This document shows, in pieces, positions 57,806 to 64,000 of a stretch of 64,000 nucleotides of DNA. Location: contig CM057836.1 in the NCBI GenBank assembly GCA_030068075.1, forward strand, positions 69,415,788 through 69,479,787, given 5' to 3'. This DNA comes from Paguma larvata. Taxonomy: Eukaryota > Chordata > Mammalia > Carnivora > Viverridae. The position numbers were made by a program, and so were the translations under genes. Under the pieces are notes generated by a model. It saw only the letters and a list, made by a program, of their open reading frames with translations, had not been told where the DNA came from and ran no database searches. Within the stretch, counting starts at the first letter, position 1; each line of letters opens with the position of its first letter.

Positions 57806-57949
57806 TTTATTTTATTATATAATCGATAGAATAGAAGAACATCTACTGGATGTGATTCATAGAATATTACATTTCTTCAACTGTCTCTTAAATTACAATA
57901 ATATCATTTTGTACCAATACAAGCTCTACATTCACTTAAGGTACAGTAT

Positions 57950-58410
57950 TATCTCAGGCAAATTCCCACTAAAGCTTCCAGGTTTCCTTGGAAGCTATGC
58001 AGATTGTCAATTCACTATTTTCCCCTGAAACCTAGCAGTGCACTCTGATACATGGAACATATATTTCAGTACCCTATCCATACTGGCCATACAACTTGTT
58101 TTTGCTAAAGAAATACTTCTGGACATTATGTGTGCAGAGGTCTTAAATGTATTTCCACAGTTTTGGCTTCATATCTTGTGGTCCTTTGATAGTCATAAGA
58201 AGTGGATGTCCCTGAACACTACCATCCCTTTAGCCTGAGGCCCTGAGTAGGTTAGGTGAAGCAGATCTAAAGCCTCCCAGAACCCAGAGCCAACTCCAGT
58301 CTAACCTGAAGCAGAACACCTCAGATTCATGATAAAAATGAATGCTCACTATTGTAAGTCAATGAGTTCAGGGAGTAGTTTGTTATGTAGCATTACCGGA
58401 ACAGTAACAG
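57950..58410 (+). mobile_element. Probable MLT1-type (MaLR) LTR relic
   Basis: The 3' end 'CTATTGTAAGTCAATGAGTT', 'GGGAGTAGTTTGTTATGTAG' and CATTACCGGAACAGTAACAG matches the MaLR-type pattern 'taagccactgagttttggggtagtttgttatgcagcaatag..taactgatacag'. The upstream part is too diverged to set a firm start. It is a non-coding solo LTR. Confidence 0.5.
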
Positions 58411-58989
58411 CCTAACAGAGAGGAATAAAAGGTTAAATCTTTCACTCACAATTTTATCATTACTGGATAAAATGAGCCATCTGTCTCCTTAATGAGGGAG
58501 AGTCTTGAGGAATTGAGACAGAAAACAGTAATGTTTTGGTAAGGCACAAGTGATTGGAAAAGTTGGGATTCGTGAGGCACTGCCAGAATGAAATATTGCT
58601 AGTCGAAGCTAGTAGAGTATGAAGTAGTTTGAGGGCATTAGGTGCACATAGGGAGGAGTCACACTGAGAGAGCATTTGAGCAGAATACAAAGGGAGGGAG
58701 TGAATGTATATTTCATTTCATTGTTCTGAATAGGTAAAATGAAAGAGTTAATTTATCTCCCCAAAATGCGTACTTCCTAACAGCAGGGAGGAACCTATAG
58801 TAAGAAAAAAAATGAGTTACTAGTAAGTCAGAAAAACATAAACTTTTGAAAAAAAGATCTCCAATAATTTGGTGGAAGAAAGTCAACCAATTGATTCCTG
58901 CTGGTCACCAGCATTTCATATTTGTGAGTACACAAAAGCATAATCTTTAGAAATACTGTACATATTTGAACTACTTTTTGCAGTTCTGG
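58411..58989. other. Single-copy DNA, no gene seen
   Basis: No exon, domain or repeat is recognised. Confidence 0.45.
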
Positions 58990-59470
58990 CATCAGAATAC
59001 ATTTTAATTCCATGCAACTCCTGATGAGTTTGTTTAGAATAACAACTTTTGAAGGGGATTCTGTCAGCATGGTGCATCTAACTCCTTCTTCTGTTTTTGT
59101 GTCACATGTAGGTAAAGCTTCTGAGTGAAACATCAGAATTTATGCAGGCAGAAACATTATTTTCTTGGCAATGCACAGCCACTGCCATATGCTCCAAACC
59201 AGGCGAGGTGTGCAGAATTATTCATAATTATCTTTATTCATCAGCATTCTCTGGATTTCAGGTGGTGGTCACATTTACCCAGTGGGTGGGCCTGGCTATA
59301 CTCCCACCAATCCTAATGCAGTATATTTCTCTTCACCATCATTTTTATTTGGCAAAGCAATAGGTTCAATGGGTTCACTGTCAGCACAGTGCAGGGCTTA
59401 AACTAAAATTTGCATCATTCTCCTACTTACTGCACATTAGGAACATTACTAAAAGCTAGAAAATGAAAAG
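58990..59470. promoter_or_regulatory. Candidate conserved non-coding element
   Basis: A repeat-free stretch of balanced composition with AT-rich homeodomain-type words (ATTATTCATAATTATC near 59217, TTCATCAGCATTCTCTGG near 59237) and an AATTTGCAT octamer-like word near 59407. No frame has a domain. Suggested only from sequence character. Confidence 0.25.
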
Positions 59471-60297
59471 GTATATGCAATAAAGATTAGTCATAATTAC
59501 AATAAAGTGAATTCATTTGTCAGAAAGAAATCAAATGCTTTCTATAATAATGGGTGGAAATAGATATACCATCACCAAGAGTGTACCAAAAAATTTTCCA
59601 TGTCTAAATTAACCTCCTGTTAGCTTACCATTTCTTTCCATCTACCTTCATTGATTCTTTGGAAAATAACTTATAAACAAATCTATTTTATAATCCCAAT
59701 GACCGAGAACAGCTTGATAAATTGCAATTTGAGCTTTAGCAAAAATAATTACTTTTAATCACAGGGAATGAGGCTAAATTAGTGGTATTCCATGTAAGGA
59801 TGAAGAATTGCTGGATTGAATGTTCTTAGGTGAAATGTTGGGGCAGAACAGACTTTCCTAGCATATTTTGAGTTAGTTCAAGAGGTGGTTGCCCACACTT
59901 ACTGTCATACCTGAGTACTATCCATAAGTATAATCTTTTTCATGACTTTCTCATAAATCATTGGCAAGAGTACATAAAACCTCTACCTCAGATTTAGGTA
60001 TTTTAAGCAAGGACACCTGATAATATTGAGCAAACTTTCTCCCATCACCTCCTATCACCTCATATTCTGTATATACATATGTATATATAGACACACATAC
60101 ACACCCATACATACATGGATTAGGTAAATATATATGTATGTATATACACACACACGCACACACACGTACACATATACATACATGGATCAGGTAAACCAGA
60201 AGTACAAGTGCATGTATTCTATAGTCAGGGACACACTGGTCATCAGTTCCTGTCACTACTACCTTGCATGATGGACCTGTAATTGATACACTTCTGT
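59471..60297. other. Single-copy DNA with CA/TA-rich duplication
   Basis: No gene. The minus-strand 101-codon frame at 59951-60256 is created by the (CA)n/(TA)n tract at 60068-60190. Confidence 0.5.
60068..60195 (+). repeat. CA/TA-rich tract with 67-bp duplicated unit
   Basis: The phrase ATACATACATGGAT(T/C)AGGTAAA occurs at about 60107 and 60174, 67 bp apart, each preceded by a TATATA then ACACAC run. This is a diverged two-copy tandem duplication. Confidence 0.85.
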
Positions 60298-60311
60298 CTG
60301 TTCTACACTTT

Positions 60312-60523
60312 TTTTTTTAATGTTTATTTATTTTTGAGAGACATAGAGACAGAACGTGAGCAGGGGAAGGGCAGAGAGAGAGGGAGACACAGAAACTGAA
60401 GCAGGCTCCAGGCTCTGATGAGCCATCAGCACAGAGCCCGACATGGGGCTCGAACTCACAGACCATGAGATCATGACCTGAGGTGAAGTCAGCCGCTTAG
60501 CTAACTAAGTCACCCAGGCACCC
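60312..60523 (-). mobile_element. CAN SINE (felid SINEC)
   Basis: Minus-strand full-length copy with a head ending CACCCAGGCACCCC. A perfect 14-bp target-site duplication CTGTTCTACACTTT is at 60298-60311 and 60524-60537. Confidence 0.95.
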
Positions 60524-60554
60524 CTGTTCTACACTTTCAAAAGACTGTAATCCT

Positions 60555-60744
60555 GATAGTGAAATTCTATGCCAGTTTTATCTTCTTTTTCATAGTTGTT
60601 TTTTTTCTGTATTGCCTGGTTTATTTTTACAAGGATTTATATTTCAAACAAAACAGTATTTCTATATTTCTAACACTAACTTTTTAAAGACTGACAAAAG
60701 TAAAAAGATATAATAATGTCCCATAAATCCCACATACAAATAAT
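60555..60744 (-). repeat. Ancient L1 (L1M/HAL1-type) 3'UTR, left part
   Basis: 'TTTATTTTTACAAGGATTTA' and 'GTAAAAAGATATAATAATGT' followed by 'CCCATAAATCCCACATACAA' fit an old L1 3'UTR in reverse complement. It continues at 61637 after the nested elements. Confidence 0.6.
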
Positions 60745-60790
60745 CTCTGATGACATTTATTTATTTATTTTTATTTTTTCCAAGTTTTTA

Positions 60791-61485
60791 TGTTGGGAGC
60801 CTTTTTGGACTCACAGGTTGAGACCCCTCCCTGTGTGGAAAAGGTTGAAGTAAAATTCCCTCCGGCAAAGATAGCGGGCCAAGTTTTACCTCCTTCTAAA
60901 TAATTTTTCAGGCTTGGAATTCTAGAGCTACTCTCCTTGGCCCCAAGGAATGTAATGCTCTTTTGTTTAATGGCATTTAGATAAAGGGGAAGGACCTGGA
61001 GCACGAGGCTTTGATGGATTTACATCTGAATGAGAGTAGCCTGGCCAGAAGTAACCTTAAATTTGCATCTTGGGGATGGGTTGCACCTCCCCCATTGTAG
61101 TTGGAAGAATAGGCAGAATGACTCCTGGCCTGTTTATAGATAATTAACATTAAGGCCTTAAGGAAACACCCTATTCTCTCCCCCAACCCTAAATTTATAT
61201 GTTAATTAACCTGAAACCAACATAGAGGATTAAGGAAGTTTCCACCCTGCTGGTAAAAATGGATTATTGTTAAAGAGATCAAACTATGGAATGTCACTCA
61301 TTGATGTAATGTCACTCACTACATTTTAAATAAAGACACTGAGACAGGCAGGGCTGAGACACTAGAATTGCCAGGGCTGCCTGCTTGGTCATCAGACTAC
61401 ATCTCTCTCGTGGCTCTCTCATTTCCTTTCGCCTGACCGTCCGTCCTTCGTGGTCCCCTAGATTCGCTGGAACTGGACCCCGGCA
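60791..61485 (+). mobile_element. Class II (ERVK/IAP-like) endogenous retrovirus solo LTR
   Basis: A 695-bp block with TG...CA ends: it starts TGTTGGGAGCC, the hallmark of betaretrovirus-like/IAP LTRs, and ends ...GGACCCCGGCA. A polyadenylation signal AATAAA is at 61329-61334, about 150 bp before the 3' end, as expected for U3-R-U5 order in plus orientation. It sits in a broken L1 3'UTR; the flanking GTTTTTA (60784-60790) and GTTTTA (61486-61491) are a 6-bp target duplication with one slipped T, consistent with class II. No primer-binding site or viral gene follows, so it is a solo LTR left by recombination. The 69- and 77-codon minus-strand frames inside it are chance. Confidence 0.88.
61329..61334 (+). 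promoter_or_regulatory. LTR polyadenylation signal (AATAAA)
   Basis: The canonical hexamer within the solo LTR, placed where an R-region polyadenylation signal is expected. Confidence 0.6.
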
Positions 61486-61636
61486 GTTTTAGTTAAATTC
61501 CAGTTAGTTAACGTACAGGGCAATATTAGTTTCAAGTGTAGAATTTTGTGGTTCATCACTTACATGCAACACCCAGTGCTCATCATAAGTGCCCTCCTTA
61601 ATGCCCATCCCCTCATCCACCTCCCTCTGATGATAT

Positions 61637-62330
61637 ATTTTTAAATCAAACTAGTGCTTTAAAAGTTTAAACACAGAAATATACAAATAACATGTAAAAA
61701 TCTCCTACCATCACCTATCTCCAAAGGTAACCCCTGGTGTCACTACTTCTCATATATATAAGCCAGAAAATAATTTTATGTATATCCCATTATATATGTG
61801 TATGCTTGTGTATGGATTGTTTTTTTATTCTCTTCATCGTATCTTAGAAGTCTTTACATACATGTGCATAGGGATGTAATGTGTATTTTTTAAATATACA
61901 ATTTGTCATTGTATGGTATATCCTTATTGATGGCCATTTAGGTTTCTAATTTTTACCCATTATGAACATTTAGGTAGTCCTGGTTTTTTATATCTATGAA
62001 CTGTGCTAACATAAATATCCTTGTTTATTTGTTTTGGGATAATTTGTCAACCATATTGCACAGTCACCTTACTAGCTGTGGACCCCTAAGTTAAATGTAT
62101 ATGTATTAAATGTTTTATAAATATTGCCAAGATGGTTTCTAAAATGGTTACAGCAATTTATATTGCCTTCAGTAGTGTACACATACCTATGTCCTGCCTG
62201 GTACTGGCCTTATAAAATTTTTATATTTTTGACAACTTTAAAAGCAGAAACGTTCCCAATTTGTTCTGAATTTGTTTAAAATAGTAGTTGAGCATATTCG
62301 TATAAGTTTATAAGCCTTTTGTATTTATTT
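61637..62330 (-). repeat. Ancient L1 (L1M/HAL1-type), right part
   Basis: 'TGTATGGTATATCCTTATTG', 'ATGGCCATTTAGGTTTCTAA', 'GCTAACATAAATATCCTTGT', 'GCCAAGATGGTTTCTAAAAT' and 'GCAATTTATATTGCCTTCAG' match the ORF2 C-terminal/3'UTR region of an old L1 in reverse complement. All frames are lost. Confidence 0.65.
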
Positions 62331-63740
62331 TCAGTGAACTCAGTGGTCATTTGTTTTCATTTATGATTTGTGTCTTTTCCCTTTCCTTTTTGATTTCTAA
62401 AATTATTTTCATTTTGGGGAAAATGATAAGGTAGGAAGGAAAAGAAAGGAAGAAGGAGGAAGGAAGGAAAAAATTAACTCACCAAGAATATACTTTTCAA
62501 ACATAGTATCTTATCACAAGCTAATAGGTAAAGTCACTCCAATTTAGACACATGTTTTGAATACTTGGAAAACACAGTGCTAGGTGTTACAGGGTAGGTA
62601 AGAAGAAAAGTCAGGGAACTATGGAAATCACCAAGAAGATGAGAATTTGTTTTCTTGTCTTAAAAGGCTGGGCCTCAGGAGCAATACATCTGAGAATTTT
62701 TTGAGTAATTTGTTTTATTTCTTTAGAAAAGTAATAATGATTTTCTCTTTGTGCTAGACTGTATTAATTTCAAATTATTTACTGCCTCTCACTGGGATAC
62801 TTTCACTTATTGTCAGTAGGCTTGGCCCCGTGACCTATGCAGACCCACCCTGAAACGTTTAGGACAGTTCTAGAAGCTTGGTTTCAGAGTAAAGATATGG
62901 TAGAATATAGCCACAGGTGACCCATGATAAGGTATTGAGATTTAGGGGGCAGCAATATTGTAACCTAAGCTAAGAGTTAAGCTCAGGTTATATGGAATAA
63001 TGAATATAGTTGCTTCTTCTTTGAGGAAATTCTGAGAGATAATATTTTATAGATAGGATAATATCTGATTTTGAGAGCCGTTATAGTTGGTTTAAATAAT
63101 TTTTAATTTATGCTGTAAACAATGGAAGGTCTGAGGATTTAGAAAGACAGTGTGTCTTCCATTTAGTGAGTTTGAAGAGTTGATTAGAGATGACAGTGTG
63201 AACAACTGAGAGAATATTTATCACAGTATTACAAATGGAAAATGAGAAGGTTGATTTAGGATGGTGCCAACTAGAAAAGAAGCAAGATCAGGTGGAGTAA
63301 TGAAAACCGAATACTAGTCATTCTTACTTGGTTTTATGCATTGGATAGAATATTTAGCTTAATAAAAATTCTGAAAATTTCCCAAACTGGATATTTCAGA
63401 CACACTGTCTACCACCTGGGGCATTTCTTTGAAAACATCTGGATAGTGAATAAATATCATAGTTTCCAAGTAAACATCTAGCATCAAATATATGCAACCT
63501 TAGAGTATAATTACAATCAATTTCAAAAGACAATTAAATTAATAATTCCTGGACAAAAATTTCTTAGGGTTATGAAATTAAATAACTATAAATCTCATAT
63601 TTTTTACTTTAACCCAGATGTGGTATTATGGATGTATACATAACAATATGCAATCATCATGTGCTTTGAGTAAGTTTCTTCCTTGAATCATTGTTTTTTT
63701 TTTCCTTAAGACTACAGTCATGGTTTTTGTTCTTTTTGGT
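62331..63740. other. Single-copy DNA, no gene seen
   Basis: A purine-rich (GGAA)n-like stretch at 62432-62470 is the only simple repeat. No exon is supported. Confidence 0.5.
62432..62470 (+). repeat. (GGAA)n-like purine tract
   Basis: Imperfect AGGA/GGAA repeats. Confidence 0.75.
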
Positions 63741-63745
63741 TTCTT

Positions 63746-63746
<1 letters not shown>

Positions 63747-63788
<42 letters not shown>
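63747..63788 (+). repeat. (GT)21 microsatellite, uninterrupted
   Basis: Forty-two bases of pure GT, the longest perfect microsatellite in the window. Confidence 0.97.
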
Positions 63789-63790
<2 letters not shown>

Positions 63791-63883
63791 GGAATTTGAT
63801 TCACTGCTTTGAGTTGGGTACAAATGATCAGGTTTTAAAAGTTGTATCCTGCTTGTGATCCCTAACTTATTTCCTCTTTTCCT

Positions 63884-63914
63884 GCTTGCTTGCTTGCTTC
63901 CTTCCTTCCTTCCA
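63884..63914 (+). repeat. (CTTG)n-(CTTC)n compound tetranucleotide
   Basis: Three to four CTTG units pass into CTTC units. Confidence 0.9.
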
Positions 63915-63929
63915 CAGTGAGTTGACAAC

Positions 63930-64000
63930 CCACCATGTCCATGCACTATACCAGGTGTCAAAGATACAGCAGTGAACAGTTGAAAGTCTCTGCCTTCTTG
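63930..64000 (+). repeat. Start of an ancient mammalian repeat, cut by the window edge
   Basis: 'ATGCACTATACCAGGTGTCA' and 'AAGATACAGCAGTGAACAGT' resemble the old repeat start 'tgtgccaggcactgttctaggtgctggggatacagcagtgaacaag'. The rest lies outside. Confidence 0.5.

Larger units (their letters stand above)
60757..61624 (-). mobile_element. Carnivore L1 3' fragment, split by an ERV LTR
   Basis: Left part 60757-60790 (tail complement and CCAAGTTTTTA) and right part 61486-61624 ('AGTTAAATTCCAGTTAGTTA', 'ACGTACAGGGCAATATTAGT', 'AACACCCAGTGCTCATCATA') form one minus-strand L1 3' end. The target duplication CTCTGATGA(C/T)AT is at 60745-60756 and 61625-61636. Only about 170 bp are L1; the rest is the nested LTR. 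Confidence 0.88.

Noticed and set aside
59951..60256. Cys/Val-rich 101-codon minus-strand frame
   Set aside because: It is produced by a CA/TA-rich simple repeat.
60791..61485. Full provirus flanking the LTR
   Set aside because: Both flanks are the same L1 3'UTR; no viral internal sequence or second LTR is present.

Overview
The window reads as a stretch of carnivore nuclear genome, most likely from a cat-family species. The main evidence is 14 copies of a tRNA-Lys-derived CAN SINE whose heads follow the felid form (GGGGCGCCTGGGTGGCTCAG-like) rather than the canid one, plus carnivore-type L1 elements. The sequence is AT-rich, with mammalian MIR, L2, L3/CR1 and L1M relics and many (GT)n and (CT)n microsatellites. 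I found no convincing protein-coding exon, RNA gene, CpG island or bacterial-type system. All long open frames fall in L1 ORFs, in repeats without stop codons, or in chance AT-rich frames. The window is intergenic or deep intronic.

Layout. 1-16.5 kb: mostly single-copy AT-rich DNA with four CAN SINEs, a probable ERVL LTR (8547-9069), an L2 relic and MIRs. 16.5-22.2 kb: an old L2 tail split by a 5.3-kb L1 (16593-21887, minus) and by a CAN SINE. That L1 keeps part of its 5'UTR, ORF1 and ORF2, but has lost part of the endonuclease region and carries a changed reverse-transcriptase catalytic motif. 22.2-30.5 kb: single-copy DNA with microsatellites, one SINE with a CT expansion, and an old L1 relic (29110-29900). 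30.5-33.5 kb: an old minus-strand L1 containing a nested SINE and a 29-bp minisatellite that appears to have grown out of the L1 3'UTR, and perhaps ending in a duplicated 5'UTR promoter. 33.5-42 kb: a long single-copy stretch, a short L1 tail, an L2 relic and a SINE. 42.1-43.7 kb: a young 5'-truncated L1 with an uninterrupted ORF2 C-terminal frame. 43.7-49.9 kb: single-copy DNA that looks like conserved non-coding sequence in places (about 44.08-44.70 kb, 46.54-46.65 kb), an L3/CR1 tail, and a SINE-in-MIR nest. 49.9-53.8 kb: two old plus-strand L1 relics and two SINEs. 53.8-60.3 kb: single-copy DNA with L2, MIR and a probable MaLR LTR. 60.5-62.3 kb: a three-layer nest with a class II (ERVK/IAP-like) solo LTR inside a carnivore L1 tail inside an ancient L1. 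62.3-64 kb: single-copy DNA ending in a pure (GT)21 tract.

There are no genes working together here. The history is one of layered retroposition, and target-site duplications give the relative order of several insertions. Repeat family names come from recalled consensus patterns, without a database search; subfamily names are therefore tentative.
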